Of a stretch of DNA of 64,000 bases, positions 45,809-56,965 are shown piece by piece (position 1 is the first letter of the stretch; the number at the start of each line of letters is the position of its first letter). Below the pieces are notes generated by a model, which worked only from the letters and a program-made list of their open reading frames with translations, was not told where the DNA came from and ran no database searches. This DNA is from CAWGMT01 sp963823675 (GTDB taxonomy: Bacteria; Planctomycetota; Planctomycetia; Isosphaerales; Isosphaeraceae): the NCBI GenBank assembly GCA_963823675.1, contig CAWGMT010000020.1:372001-436000 (forward strand). Reading direction: 5' to 3'. Position numbers and translations under genes: made by a program.

Positions 45809-48800
45809 ATGAAGATACTCAATCTTAGACTACAGGCTGTGGGCCCCTTCAGCGGCGTTGAGCTGGCTTTCTCCCGGTGCAATCAGGGCCTGCAGCTTGT
45901 CTATGGTCCCAACGAGGCGGGCAAGAGCTCGGCGCTGCGGGCCTTGTCGTACCTGCTGTTTGGCTTTCCTCGCCTTTCGGCCGACTGTTTTATCCATCCC
46001 AACGAACATCTCCGAGTCGGCGGCAAGCTAGTGCGCGACGATGGCGAAGAACTGGAGTTCGTCCGCCGCAGGGGCAATCAGAACACGCTGCGCGGGCTCG
46101 ATGACTCGTCGGTCGTACCCGACGAGCGCCTGGCGCGGTTCCTGGGCGGCTTGAACCGAGATACGTTCGAGGCCCTTTTCGGCATCGATCACGAGCGGTT
46201 GACGCAGGCCGGCGAGGAAATCCGCACCGGCCATGGCCAGCTTGGCGAGCTGCTCTTCGCCGCTGGGTCGGGGCTGGCTGGTCTGCGCCAGGCCCAGGAA
46301 AAGCTGCAACAAGAGCTGGAAGCACTCTTCAAACCCCAGGGTAAGAACCCCCGAATCAACAAGACCCTGGCGGAATTTCGCGAATCCCAGGACGAGCTCA
46401 AGCGCAATCAGTTGTCGAGCAACGAATGGCTGGAGCACGATCGGGAATATCACGAGGCCCTGAGCAAGGCCGCGGGCCTTCACGAAGAGGTCCGCGCAGC
46501 TCGTGCTGAACACGGGCAAATCACGCGGATCAGGCAGGCAATCCCGTTGGTGGCGCGGCGGCGCCTGCTGCTCCAGCAGCTTGCCGAGCTGGGAGACGTG
46601 GTCCGCCTGCGGGAGGACTTCGGCGCCGAGTTTCGCGAAACCCAGAATAAACTGGGGCTGGCCGAACAGACCATCAAGCAGACTCGCCTGGAAATCGCTG
46701 ACATCGACGCGCGATTAGACCAGCTCGACCTGCCTCGATTGCTGCTGGACGCCGGGCCTGAGATCGAGGCTCTCCAGGAGCGGCTGGGCGCGGTCGAAAA
46801 AGCGACTCTCGACCGCATCCGGATCGAGAACTTTCGAGACGATTCCGAGCACCAGTCGAGGCGCATTCTCCGCGAGCTGGGCCATCCGGCGGAGCTCGAT
46901 CGCGCGGAATCTCTGCGGCTCCGAATCGATGAGCCGATGGTCATCCGCCAGCTCGGCCAACGATCTGCCCAGTTGCGCGGCCAGGCTGAAGAGGCGCGGA
47001 GGACAATCGTCCGCCACCAAGACCAGATCGAGCGCTTCGACAAGGCCTCAACCGACCTGGAACAACCGCGCGACGTGGAGCCTCTCCGCGTCGTGGTCCG
47101 CCGGGCGCGCAAGGCAGGCGACCTCGATGCTCGACTCGCCGAAGCGCGTGGCAGGCTGGCCCGTGTCGAGAAAAAGGCATCCCTGACCTTGAGCCAGCTT
47201 CCCGGTTGGAGCCGGTCTCCCGAAGATCTCCAGCGGCTCTCCGTGCCCTTCGGCGCCACCTTGGACCAGTTCGAGGCTCGATTCCAGGCAATTGCGCAAG
47301 AGCGCCAAAGCATCGACGAACGGCTGGCCGCCGAAGAGATCTCGATCCGCCAGATCGAATCCATGCTTCAAACCCTTGAGCTGCAGCAGGACGTGCCGAC
47401 TGAAGAGGCGCTGGAAGCCGCCCGCAAGCGCCGTGATCTTGGCTGGCAGCTCGTAAAAGCCGGCTGGCTCGAAATGAAGGTGGTCCAGGAAAAGATCGCC
47501 GCGTTTCTGGCGGATTTTCCGCCAGCCGACAACCTGGCCGTGGCTTACGAGCAAGCGGTCGATCGCTGCGACGTACTGGCCGATCGCCTGCGCCGCGAGG
47601 CCGATCGCGTTGCTCGCAAAGCCGAGGTGCTTGCGTCGCTTCACCGGCACCAAGCCGCTCGCCATGCATCGGAAACGGACGTCAAGCAGCTCGACCATCA
47701 GGAACGCGACCTCCAGCTCGAATGGGCGAAGCTGGTCGAGCCTCTGGGCATCATGACCCAGTGCCAGACGCCAGCCGAGCTTCGGGCCTGGGCCCGCAGT
47801 CGCGATGAGGTGATCCAGCTTCTCGAAAAGGTCGAGGAAGCCCGTCAAGACGTCGAGCCTCTTGAGCAGGCGTTCGAGACACACCAAGTTGCACTCAAGC
47901 GGTTCACGGCAGATCTGGGCGAATTGCCCAGCGCTTCGGATTGTGACCTGGCCGGCTTGCTGGACCGGGCCGAAACGATCATCAAACAGCAGGACGACCT
48001 GATTCAGAAGCGCTCGAAACTGGAGACCAAGCGTGATGGCGTTCGGTCCGAGCTCGCCGCGGCGCAGCTCTCGCTCCGGGAAGCCGAGGCTGATCTTGAC
48101 ACGTGGCGGGGCGAGTGGGCCGCGAAGATGGTTCGCATCGGGCTGGAACCCGCCGCGGCGCCCGAACAGGCTGAGGTTGTTCTGACCCGGACTTATGAGC
48201 TATTCGAATGCCTGGAGAAGCGGCGCGATCATCTGAGCCGGATCCGCGGCATCGACCGCGACGCCGAGCTGTTCGCGCGTGATGTCGGCTCCCTGGTGGT
48301 GCGCATCGCCGCCGAGCTTGGCAATCAGCCCACCGGCGATCAGGCTCGCGAGCTGTTCCGGCTGCTGCGCGAGGCTCGGTCCGCCGCGCAGACCCACGCC
48401 ACGCTGCTGGAGCAGCGAAACCGCGCCGAGAGCAAGCTCCAAGACGCCGAGACCCGGTGCGGGGCAGCGCGGATTTCTCTCGAACGTCACTGTCAGGAGG
48501 CAGGCTGTACCGATATCGATCAGCTTCCCGAGGCCCAGCGGCGGTCTCAAGACAGCACTCGCCTCGAGACGGACCTCGCAGCCTGTACCGAGCAACTGCT
48601 GGTTGAAGCGGCTGGTGCCGACATCGGCGATTTTGCCGCCCAGGTTGAGCGGGCTGATTCCAGCGCGCTGGAATCATCCATCAAAGAGCTCGAGGACAAG
48701 ATCGCCTCTCATGAAGAAGAGCTGCGCCGGCTCGACCAGACCATTGGCACCAAGCGAGCGGAACTGGCCCGCATGGACGGTAGCGACCGAGCTGCCGAGT

Positions 48801-49408
48801 GTGCCGAGAAAATCCAGACGCTCGTGGTGCGGCTCCAGGGAGACGCCGCGCGCTATGCGGCCCTCAAGCTTGCCGCAACGGTCTTGCACAAGGGCATCGA
48901 ACGGTATCGCGAGAAGAATCAGGGCCCGATCCTGGCCCGTGCGAGCACGTTGTTCGCCGCTTTGACCGGTGGTTCGTTCACCCGGCTCCAGATCGATGAC
49001 GACGACGGCCGTTCCGTGCTCAAGGGAGTGCGGCCCGACGGCCGGCTGGTCGGGACCGACGGGATGAGCGACGGCTCTCACGACCAGCTTTACCTTGCCT
49101 TGAGGCTCGCGAGCCTGGAATCGTGGCTCGATGCGCATGAGTCCGTCCCCTTCGTGGTTGACGACATTCTGCTGAACTTCGACGACGAGCGCGCCACCGC
49201 CGCCTTGCGCGAGCTGGCCGGGCTCTCGCGACGCACCCAGGTCCTGTTCTTCACCCACCACCGCCACATCATCGACCTGGCACGCGCCGAGCTTTCCGAT
49301 GATCTTGTCTTCGTTCATGAGCTGCCGGAGCCTCGGTTTCGGGAGACACGAACATTCCTCGACCTCCGCAAAACCAAGATCGAGCCGATCGAGGACGAAC
49401 GGCGATGA
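45809..49408 (+). CDS. SMC-like ATPase (YhaN / SbcC type)
   Basis: An intact 1199-residue protein. Walker A GPNEAGKSS at residues 33-41 opens the N-terminal ATPase half. A long coiled-coil region follows (heptad-rich, for example QEKLQQELEALFKPQ), and a central pair of helical arms. The C-terminal ATPase half contains MSDGSHDQLYLALRLASLE (signature/ABC-C motif) and VPFVVDDILLNFDDERA (Walker B, D-loop), then LFFTHHRHI (H-loop). This is the Rad50/SbcC partner of the upstream nuclease. Its stop overlaps the ATG of the next gene (ATGA at 49405-49408), suggesting translational coupling to an unrelated cytochrome protein. Confidence 0.93.
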   Translation: MKILNLRLQAVGPFSGVELAFSRCNQGLQLVYGPNEAGKSSALRALSYLLFGFPRLSADCFIHPNEHLRVGGKLVRDDGEELEFVRRRGNQNTLRGLDDSSVVPDERLARFLGGLNRDTFEALFGIDHERLTQAGEEIRTGHGQLGELLFAAGSGLAGLRQAQEKLQQELEALFKPQGKNPRINKTLAEFRESQDELKRNQLSSNEWLEHDREYHEALSKAAGLHEEVRAARAEHGQITRIRQAIPLVARRRLLLQQLAELGDVVRLREDFGAEFRETQNKLGLAEQTIKQTRLEIADIDARLDQLDLPRLLLDAGPEIEALQERLGAVEKATLDRIRIENFRDDSEHQSRRILRELGHPAELDRAESLRLRIDEPMVIRQLGQRSAQLRGQAEEARRTIVRHQDQIERFDKASTDLEQPRDVEPLRVVVRRARKAGDLDARLAEARGRLARVEKKASLTLSQLPGWSRSPEDLQRLSVPFGATLDQFEARFQAIAQERQSIDERLAAEEISIRQIESMLQTLELQQDVPTEEALEAARKRRDLGWQLVKAGWLEMKVVQEKIAAFLADFPPADNLAVAYEQAVDRCDVLADRLRREADRVARKAEVLASLHRHQAARHASETDVKQLDHQERDLQLEWAKLVEPLGIMTQCQTPAELRAWARSRDEVIQLLEKVEEARQDVEPLEQAFETHQVALKRFTADLGELPSASDCDLAGLLDRAETIIKQQDDLIQKRSKLETKRDGVRSELAAAQLSLREAEADLDTWRGEWAAKMVRIGLEPAAAPEQAEVVLTRTYELFECLEKRRDHLSRIRGIDRDAELFARDVGSLVVRIAAELGNQPTGDQARELFRLLREARSAAQTHATLLEQRNRAESKLQDAETRCGAARISLERHCQEAGCTDIDQLPEAQRRSQDSTRLETDLAACTEQLLVEAAGADIGDFAAQVERADSSALESSIKELEDKIASHEEELRRLDQTIGTKRAELARMDGSDRAAECAEKIQTLVVRLQGDAARYAALKLAATVLHKGIERYREKNQGPILARASTLFAALTGGSFTRLQIDDDDGRSVLKGVRPDGRLVGTDGMSDGSHDQLYLALRLASLESWLDAHESVPFVVDDILLNFDDERATAALRELAGLSRRTQVLFFTHHRHIIDLARAELSDDLVFVHELPEPRFRETRTFLDLRKTKIEPIEDERR

Positions 49409-52285
49409 GGACCTTCTTTTTCTGGCGACTGGGTTGTGCCTGTGCGGATCGCTCGCGTCGGCCGGCGATGATACGGTCGCGCCAATCGCCAGCCAAACGG
49501 CGAAAGCGCCTTCGGCGCAACCAACGGATTTCTTCGAAGCACGAATTCGCCCAATTCTGGCTGAACATTGCTTCCGGTGTCACGGTCCGCGGAAGCAGGA
49601 GTCGAGGCTACGACTCGACTCGCGGCAGGGGTTGCTCAAAGGGACTGATTCCGGTCCGGTGGTGGTGCCGGGCCAGCCCGAGGAGAGCCCTCTGATCGTT
49701 GCGATCCGCCATGACTCGCAGGTCAAGATGCCACCCAAGGCGAAGCTTCCCGCTCAGGCGATCGCCGACCTTACCACCTGGGTCAAGCTGGGCGTTCCCT
49801 GGCCTGAAAGCTCGCCAGGACAAGCCCGGAGCGGGGCAGGAGAGCCCACCAAAGTCAGCGCAGCGGCTCTGAAGCACTGGGCATTTCAACCCGTCGCAAA
49901 AAGGGCCGCGCCGCCGGTGAAGGATGCCGCCTGGCCGCGGACTTCGATCGACCGCTTCATCCTTGCCCACCTTGAAGCCAGGGGCCTCTCGCCGTCGCCA
50001 CCGGCCGGCAAGCAAACCTTGATCCGCCGCGCGACCTTCGACCTGACCGGCCTGCCGCCAACGCCCGAGGAGATCGCGGCCTTCGATAACGATACAGCCC
50101 CGGATGCCTACGACCGCCTGATCGAGCGGCTCCTGGCGTCGCCGCATTACGGCGAGCGCTGGGGCCGATACTGGCTCGACGTCGCGCGGTATGCCGATAC
50201 CAAGGGCTACATCTTGTTCCAGGATGCCGATTTCCACTGGGCTTATACCTATCGCGACTACGTGATCTCGGCCTTCAACCGCGACCTCGCTTACGACCGG
50301 TTTCTCATCGAGCAGATCGCGGCGGATCGGCTCCCGGCAGAGCAGGGCCGGCGGCCTCTGGCAGCGCTCGGCTTTCTCACCCTGGGCGCCCGGTTCATGG
50401 GCAATTCTCACGACGTGATCGACGATCAAATCGACGTTGTCTGCCGGGGCCTCATGAGCTTGACGGTCACCTGCGCCCGCTGCCACGACCACAAGTTCGA
50501 TCCCGATCCCGGCGCAAGACTACTATTCACTCTATGGCGTCCTGGCCAGCACGCGCGAGCCGATGATCGCACCCGAGGTTGGCAACTCGCCCCAAACGCC
50601 CGCCTACAGGAAGTTCGTGCAGGAGCTCGAGTCGCGCCGCCAGAAATTGGACGCGTTCGTGACAGCCAAGCAGCACGAATTGATCGACTCGGCGAAACGG
50701 CGGGTGGCCGAGTATTTGGTCGCCGCCCAGCGTGCCATCGACCAGCCCAGCACCGAAGACTTCATGCTGCTCGCCGACAGTAACGATCTTAACCCGGCGC
50801 TGCTGATTCGGTGGCAGAACTACCTGGCTCGGGCCCGGACGATCTCCGACCCCGTTTTTGCTCCTTGGCACGCTCTCGCTGAATTACCCGCCCAGAGTTT
50901 CGCGGCGGATTCGGCTGCGTTGCTCGATCGGCTCGCCGGCAGAACCCCGCGATCCGCGCCGGGCGGCTCGCTGCGCGGAAAGGCCCAGCCAGTCCCAGTC
51001 AATCCCGTCGTCCTCCGTGCGCTCCTGGCCCAGCCCCCGAGTTCGTTGGCCGAGGCCGCTCGAACCTACGCGAAGTTGCTGCTTGACGTGGACCAGATCT
51101 GGAAAGACCAAGAGCGTCGGGTGGCCCTTGAGCGACGAGCATGCCAATCGCTTCCCGAGCCAGCGTTAGAGGCGCTGAGGCTCGTGCTCTACGGACCGGA
51201 CAGTCCGCTTGACTTGACGGCAAGCCCGTTCGGCGAGCTGGCCCTTTTCCCCGACCGTCCGTCCCAGGCCAAGCTCCAGGAATTGCGCAACGCCTTGCAG
51301 AAATGGTTAACCAGCGGTCCCGCCGCACCGGCGCGAGCGATGAGCTTGGAAGACGTGCCGACTCCGGTTGAGCCGCGAGTCTTTGTCCGCGGAAATCCTC
51401 AACAATCCGGGTGATCCCGTGCCGCGTCGGTTTCTCGCCGTACTGGCCGGCAATGGGCGAAAGCCGTTCCACGACGGCAGCGGCCGGCTCGAGCTGGCGC
51501 GCGCAATCGCCAGCCGCGATAACCCGCTGACGGCCCGCGCTCTGGTCAACCGCGTCTGGATGCACCACTTCGGAACTCCGTTGGTTGCCACTCCAGGCGA
51601 CTTCGGCCTGCGCAGCGATCCTCCCACGCTGCCCGATCTGCTGGATCAGCTTGCCTCGCGCTTCGTGGAGCAGGGCTGGTCGATCAAGGCGCTCCATCGT
51701 CTGATCATGCTCTCGAACACCTATCAGCAGAGCAGTGACGACCGTCCCCAGGCCAGGGCCGTCGATCCCGAGAACGTCTTGTACTGGCGCATGAACCGGC
51801 GCCGTCTCGACTTCGAAGCCGTGCGCGACAGTTTGCTGGCCGTTTCGGGAAGGCTCGACCGCGCCATCGGCGGTCCGCCCCTGCGCAGCGCGACCGACAA
51901 CGCCGCCAATCGGCGGACGATCTACTGCTTCATCGATCGGCTCAATCTGCCCGGGCTCTACCGCACATTCGACTTTCCCGATCCCAATGCAACCAGCCCA
52001 CGCCGCGACCAGACCACGGTCGCGCCCCAGGCTCTCTTTCTCATGAACCACCCATTCGTGCTCGACGCACCCGGCGCGATCCTGGCCCGGCCTGAGATTG
52101 ACGCGGCGCCGGAGATAGACGCCAAGGTCGACCGACTCGATTGCTTGATCTACGGCCGCCGGTCCGGGGCAGAGGATCGCTCGCTGGCGCGAGAGTTCCT
52201 GGGCGGTTCCCCCAGCGGATCGAACCGCTGGCGCTCATTCGTGCAGGCACTGCTGATGGCCAACGAGTTTGTGTTTATCGATTGA
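49405..52285 (+). CDS. DUF1549/DUF1553 planctomycete cytochrome C protein, three frameshifts (~49420, ~50505, ~51400)
   Basis: ATG 49405 overlaps the YhaN stop. A shift in the CTTCTTTTT run near 49420 is needed to join the Met to the leader LLFLATGLCLCGSLASA. Then come the PSCyt1 heme domain (RPILAEHCFRCHGPRKQESRL), DUF1549 (SIDRFILAHLEARGLSPS, RRATFDLTGLPPTPEEI, HYGERWGRYWLDVARYAD) with a second heme motif CARCHDHKFDP, where an extra base near 50505 shifts the frame (next frame AQDYYSLYGVL). A third shift near 51400 leads into DUF1553 (RFLAVLAGNGRKPFHDGSGRLELARAIASRDNPLTARALVNRVWMHHFG), ending MANEFVFID. About 959 residues. The family is usually paired with DUF1501, as here. Periplasmic, role unknown. 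Confidence 0.88.
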
Positions 52286-52398
52286 AGGAGTGACAGGAAT
52301 GTCTCAAGGGTGCGAAAGGCGAGGGTCGAGACGTTATGATGAAAGCCTAGAGCCCTCGGCCCCCATAGTGGCTTTTCGCAGAGGAGAGAGCAGAACCC

Positions 52399-53538
52399 AT
52401 GAGCGCTGTTTCCAGCAGCCCCCCGGACAAGCCTGACGCGGCACCCCCCGAGCGACTGCTGTCGATCGACGCCTTGCGCGGCTTCGACATGTTCTGGATC
52501 GTCGGAGGAGACGACCTCGCTCATGCACTCGGAAAATGGTGGGGCCCCCCTCAAGGAACGCAGCTTGCCCAGCAATTTTCCCACGTCGAATGGGAAGGCT
52601 TTCGGTTCTACGATCTGATTTTTCCCTTGTTCTTGTTCCTGGTCGGCGCGGTCTTGCCTTTCTCGTTGCGCAAGTACCAGACCCGCGATCATCCCAAGAG
52701 CCTCGCCTTGGCGCGCATTGCGCGGCGAGTCGTGCTGCTGTTTCTGCTGGGCTTAGTCTACAACAACCTCCTCCAGTTTCGGTTTGAGTCGCTGCGGGTC
52801 GCGGGCGTTTTGCAACGAATCGCGATCTGCTACGGGTTCGCGGCTACGATCTTCTTGCTCACGAAGGTCCGCACCCAGGTGGTCTTGTTCGTGGCAATCC
52901 TGGTCGGATACTGGACGATCTTGATGTTTGTTCCTTCGCCTGAGTCGCGAGCCGGCGATCTGGCCAAGGAAACGAACCTGGCGGGGTATCTCGACCGGCA
53001 TTACCTTCCTGGCAAGATCTACGAGTCGTTCTACGGTTACGGCGATAACGAAGGGCTGCTCTCGACGATCCCCGCAGTAGCGACGGCACTGCTGGGAGTT
53101 CTGGCTGGCCATTGGCTACTCTCCGACCGAGTGCGCTGGACCAAGTTCGTCGGGCTGGCGACGATGGGATTAGCCTGTCTGGGCTTGGGCATGCTCTGGA
53201 GCAAAGACTTTCCCATCATCAAGATTCTCTGGACGAGCAGCTACGTGCTGGTCGCGGGCGGCTGGAGCCTGCTTTTACTGGCGCTCTTCTACACGATCAT
53301 CGACGTGATCAAGTTGCGGGCCTGGGCGTTTTTCTTCGTCGTCATCGGCGTCAACGCCATCACAATCTACGTCGCAACTCATTTCATTCCCTTCGAGACG
53401 ATCTCGCAGCGCATCTTCGGAGGCGTCGCCCGGCTTTCGGGCGGCCTGCGGCCGGTGGTTGTGGCGACGGGTACCGTGGCCCTAGAGTGGCTGTTGCTCC
53501 TGCACCTGTACCGGAATCGGATCTTCCTGCGCGTGTAA
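52399..53538 (+). CDS. Membrane acyltransferase, heparan-alpha-glucosaminide N-acetyltransferase-like (DUF5009)
   Basis: 379 residues with GGAGAG upstream. The N-terminal motif RLLSIDALRGFDMFWIVGGD is the start of the HGSNAT/DUF5009 family, followed by FYDLIFPLFLFLVGAVLPFSL and about ten membrane helices (VVLLFLLGLVYNN, VLQRIAICYGFAATIFLL). C-terminal FFFVVIGVNAITIYVATHFIPF and LLLLHLYRNRIFL. Family members transfer acyl groups to sugars across the membrane, for instance to glucosamine in polymer salvage. It lies between the DUF1549 and DUF1501 genes, which normally sit together. Confidence 0.88.
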   Translation: MSAVSSSPPDKPDAAPPERLLSIDALRGFDMFWIVGGDDLAHALGKWWGPPQGTQLAQQFSHVEWEGFRFYDLIFPLFLFLVGAVLPFSLRKYQTRDHPKSLALARIARRVVLLFLLGLVYNNLLQFRFESLRVAGVLQRIAICYGFAATIFLLTKVRTQVVLFVAILVGYWTILMFVPSPESRAGDLAKETNLAGYLDRHYLPGKIYESFYGYGDNEGLLSTIPAVATALLGVLAGHWLLSDRVRWTKFVGLATMGLACLGLGMLWSKDFPIIKILWTSSYVLVAGGWSLLLLALFYTIIDVIKLRAWAFFFVVIGVNAITIYVATHFIPFETISQRIFGGVARLSGGLRPVVVATGTVALEWLLLLHLYRNRIFLRV

Positions 53539-53558
53539 GCTTTCAAGGAGCCGCCGTC

Positions 53559-54338
53559 ATGCCGTCACCGTTTCCGGGGATGGACCCGTATCTGGAGGGA
53601 TCGCTGTGGATGAGCGTCCACACGCCGTTGACGGTGGAGATCGCTCGGCAGTTAAACCGCCGGTTGAGTGCCCGCTACGTTGCCTTGACAACTCGCCGAT
53701 TCGTCATGGACACACCCGAGGAGTCAGAGATCGTCATCGGCGAAGTTTATCCGGATGTCGCCGTGGCCCGGTCTGGGCTGACCGATGGGGGTGCCCACAC
53801 GGCCGGAACGATTGCGCCTCCACTACGCATGGCAACACTTGTCCGCACCCCGATACCACACATTACGGTCGAGATCCGCGATGTGGAACACCGGCAGCTC
53901 GTGACCGTGATCGAGGTCTTCTCGCCTACCAACAAGCACGGAGATGGATATAAAGAGTATCTCGACAAGCGTGATCGAATCCTGCGAAGCACGGCCCATC
54001 TGATCGAGATCGACCTGTTGAGGAAGGGACGCCGCATCCCGATGCAAGGGACTCTGCCTTCCGCACCCTACTTCGTCTTCGTTTGTCGCGTCGAACTTCG
54101 ACTCTTGACCGAGATTTGGCCCATTACCCTGGATCAACCTCTGCCCGAGGTTCTCGTACCGCTGCTACCGGGCGACGCGGACGCAACCATGGACCTTCAG
54201 CATGCCTTGACGAACGTTTACGATGACAATCGACTCAGCTCCATGATCGATTACTCCAAATCTCCCGACGTGCCACTCTCTCCCGAACAAGCTGCGTCGG
54301 TGAATGAGCTCCTCCGCGCCGCTGGGCTGCGTCACTGA
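53559..54338 (+). CDS. DUF4058 family protein
   Basis: 259 residues from ATG 53559 with AAGGAG eight bases before it; an in-frame extension into the upstream gene is rejected. It starts PSPFPGMDPYLEG and contains HITVEIRDVEHRQLVTVIEVFSPTNKH, YLDKRDRILRSTAHLIEIDLLR and a C-terminal DPxxxPxLSPExAxWxxxLLR-like block (SPDVPLSPEQAASVNELLRAAG). This is the DUF4058 family, frequent in planctomycetes and cyanobacteria, whose core resembles PD-(D/E)XK nuclease folds (VIEVFSPTNK). That similarity is from memory. Function unknown. Confidence 0.88.
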   Translation: MPSPFPGMDPYLEGSLWMSVHTPLTVEIARQLNRRLSARYVALTTRRFVMDTPEESEIVIGEVYPDVAVARSGLTDGGAHTAGTIAPPLRMATLVRTPIPHITVEIRDVEHRQLVTVIEVFSPTNKHGDGYKEYLDKRDRILRSTAHLIEIDLLRKGRRIPMQGTLPSAPYFVFVCRVELRLLTEIWPITLDQPLPEVLVPLLPGDADATMDLQHALTNVYDDNRLSSMIDYSKSPDVPLSPEQAASVNELLRAAGLRH

Positions 54339-54361
54339 GCCAAAAACATAGAAGGTCGTCG

Positions 54362-55825
54362 ATGGCGCAGAAATTGCCGTACCAGCACAATACGACCCCA
54401 ACACTGACCCGGCGCGAGCTCCTCGAGCGCTGCGGCATGGGGTTCGGGTTGATCGGGCTGGCGGGCGTGATGGCCGACAACGGTCTGACCGGTCGAGCCG
54501 GCCGCGCAAGCGCGGACGTGCAGCCACCCCGATCGCTCGGCCCCATGGCACCGAAGTCGCCTCACTTTGCCCCGAAGGCAAAGCAGGTTGTCCACCTCTT
54601 CATGAACGGCGGTCCGTCGCACGTCGACACATTCGATCCCAAGCCATTGCTGGCGAAGTACCACGGCAAGACGCTTCCCACGCCCAACCTGCGCACCGAG
54701 CGCAAGACCGGCGCAGCCCTGGGCTCGCCCTTCACCTTCAGGAAGTATGGCGAGAGCGGCATCGAAGTGAGTGATCTCTTCGCCCGCACGGCGGCTCAGC
54801 ATATCGACGACCTGTGCATCATCCGCTCGATGTATGCCGACGTGCCCAATCACGAGCCATCGCTCATGTTGATGAACTGCGGCGACGGCCGCTTGCAGCG
54901 CCCCAGCATGGGAGCCTGGATCACTTACGGCCTGGGCTCGGAAAACCAGAACCTGCCCGGCTTCATCGCCATGTGTCCGGGGGGCTATCCGATCGTGGCA
55001 ACCCAGAACTGGCGGTCGGCCTTTTTGCCTGGCGCCTATCAGGGAACCTACATCGATACCCAGCATACCGCGATCGATAAATTGATCGAGAACATCCGCA
55101 ACACTGCGTGCGCAGTCCGGCGAACAGCGCCGCCAGCTCGACCTGGTGCGGCAGCTCAACGAGCGGCATGCCGCGGCGCGCGGGCACGATCCGGCGCTCG
55201 AGGCGCGGATCCAGTCGTTCGAGCTGGCCTATCGCATGCAAGGCGAGGCCGCGGAAGCCTTCGACATCAACCAGGAGCCCGCTTTCATCCGCGCCCTCTA
55301 CGGCCCGGGCACCCAGGCCCGGCAGCTCCTGATCACGCGCCGCCTGCTCGAGCGCGGAGTGCGTTTCATCCAGGTCTGGAGCGGAGCCGGTCAGCCCTGG
55401 GACGATCACGAGAACATCACGGCCCACCACCGCCAGCTTGCCGCCGACTGGGACCAGGCCATCGCCGCTTTCCTGACCGATCTCAAGCAGCGCGGGCTGT
55501 TCGACCAGGTACTGATGGTCTGGGGCGGTGAGTTCGGCCGGACACCCGTGGCCGAGCTGCCCGCGCTCTCCGGACGCGACCACAATCATTATGGCTTCAC
55601 AATGTGGCTGGCCGGCGGCGGCGCTCGCGGCGGTTACGTCCACGGCGCCACGGACGAGCTCGGATTCACCGCCGCCTCGAGGACAAGGTCCACGTTCACG
55701 ATCTCCACGCCACGATCCTCGCTCTTCTGGGCTTCGACCATGAGAAGCTCACCTACCGCTACGCCGGACGCGACTTCCGGCTGACCGACGTTTATGGACG
55801 CGTTGTCAAGGACCTGATCGCCTGA
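54362..55825 (+). CDS. DUF1501 domain protein, two opposite frameshifts (~55102, ~55675)
   Basis: AAGG lies before ATG 54362. A Tat-like leader (LTRRELLERCGMGFGLIGLAGVM) is followed by the sulfatase-like DUF1501 core: KQVVHLFMNGGPSHVDTFDPKP, DLCIIRSMYADVPNHEPSLMLMN, GSENQNLPGFIAM. Near 55102 one base shifts the frame, continuing LRAQSGEQRRQLDLVRQLNERHA, FIQVWSGAGQPWDDHEN, DQVLMVWGGEFGRTPVAE and GRDHNHYGFTMWLAGGG; near 55675 it shifts back to EDKVHVHDLHATILALLGFDH, ending at VVKDLIA. About 487 residues. Exported, usually the partner of DUF1549/1553 proteins; the reaction is unknown. Confidence 0.88.
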
Positions 55826-55829
55826 CCGC

Positions 55830-56935
55830 CTACCGCCGGGTGATCCGGGCCGGGGCGCTCGGTGCCGCCGCGCATGCCGGGCAGACAAGCCGCATCTGGC
55901 GGGTCACGCCGAATTCAAAAGTCGGACGACGGCATTCCGGACAGACCGTGGCTTCAATCGCTTCAATGAGAGGGTCCCAGACCCACTCCTGATGGTCGAT
56001 CACGGATCCCTTCGAGACGACCGCCGTGCGCAGCAATTGCTTGGGCTGATGAATCACCAGCAGATTCAGTAGGCGCAACTGAACCTTCAACTGGCTCTTG
56101 CGCTTCAGTTCGGCGGATCGCAACGATTCCTCACGCGCGAGCGCCTCGAGCCGCTCGGCGAACCGCGCGGCTTCCTCGCCACGGTTGCGGGCTTTCTGGG
56201 CCTGTTCCTCGACCTCGGTGCGCAGGTCGGTATAGTAACGCTTGATGCGTTCGAGCTGCCGGTGCAGCCGCTCGCCCAGCTCGCGATGATACGTGTTGGC
56301 CATTGCCGACAGCGTGCGGACCACTCGGTCCCGCGCGACTGGGTAGGCCGAGGCCAAACCCGGATGCTGGACCTCGGCAAGCGGCGTCCACGGCTTGTCG
56401 GCCAGATGCGCACGGTCGAGCAATCGCTCCAGGTGCCGTACCTGGCGGCCATGGTGCACGTCGATCGCCACGGTGAGCAAGTCCTGTTCCTTCTGGTCGC
56501 TCACGAAGGTCGCTTCGAACCAGAGTGCAGCCTGGGGAAAGTGCAGTGTGCGGCAATGATCCAGCTTCAGCTCGAAACCGGCAGGCAGTGTGGCCGCCCG
56601 CCGAAGTCGGTCCTCCAGCCCCTGGGGAGCGAGGTTTAGACCGACCAGGTACAGCACCACGTGGCGCCCTCGATTCACCGCGTCGGCCAGCAGGCTGTCG
56701 ACCAGGGGAGTTCCATAGCTGGCGAGCTGGGCTCCGGGATGCTCGGGAATCGCCTCGGGATCGAAGACGAGGCGCACGATCTCCGCCTCCCGCGCCGCGC
56801 TGCCGCCGGCAGCATCAGGTCATAAACCTGGGGCTCGACTTCGTCCCAGACGCCGCCGACCACTTCCGCATAGGCACGCAGAAACTCCTCGAGGGGCGTG
56901 TGGGAAGGTCCCGAAGTGGTTGCATCCATACTCAT
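55830..56935 (-). CDS. Zinc-ribbon partner of the SNF2 helicase, frameshift near 56800
   Basis: About 368 residues from ATG 56935. The N-terminal part (LEEFLRAYAEVVGGVWDEVEPQVYDLMLP) joins after a one-base shift in CGCGGCGCGGG near 56800 to AREAEIVRLVFDPEAIPEHPGAQLASYGTPLVDSLL. A middle domain, a coiled coil (~220-290: LERIKRYYTDLRTEVEEQAQKARNRGEEAARFAERLEALAREE) and a C-terminal zinc ribbon follow: CPECRRP ... CPACAA. The next - strand gene upstream encodes a SNF2-type helicase, 30 bases away; the pair is conserved in planctomycetes and similar pairs occur in Bacillus (YqhG/YqhH-like, resemblance not verified). Probably its regulatory or DNA-binding subunit. Confidence 0.72.
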
Positions 56936-56965
56936 CGCTCTGTTAACACCTCAAGCCGTCGCGGC

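Noticed and set aside
53112..53558. N-terminal extension of the DUF4058 protein
   Set aside because: It lies in another frame of the acyltransferase gene; AAGGAG before ATG 53559 and the PSPFPGMDPYLE start decide the gene.
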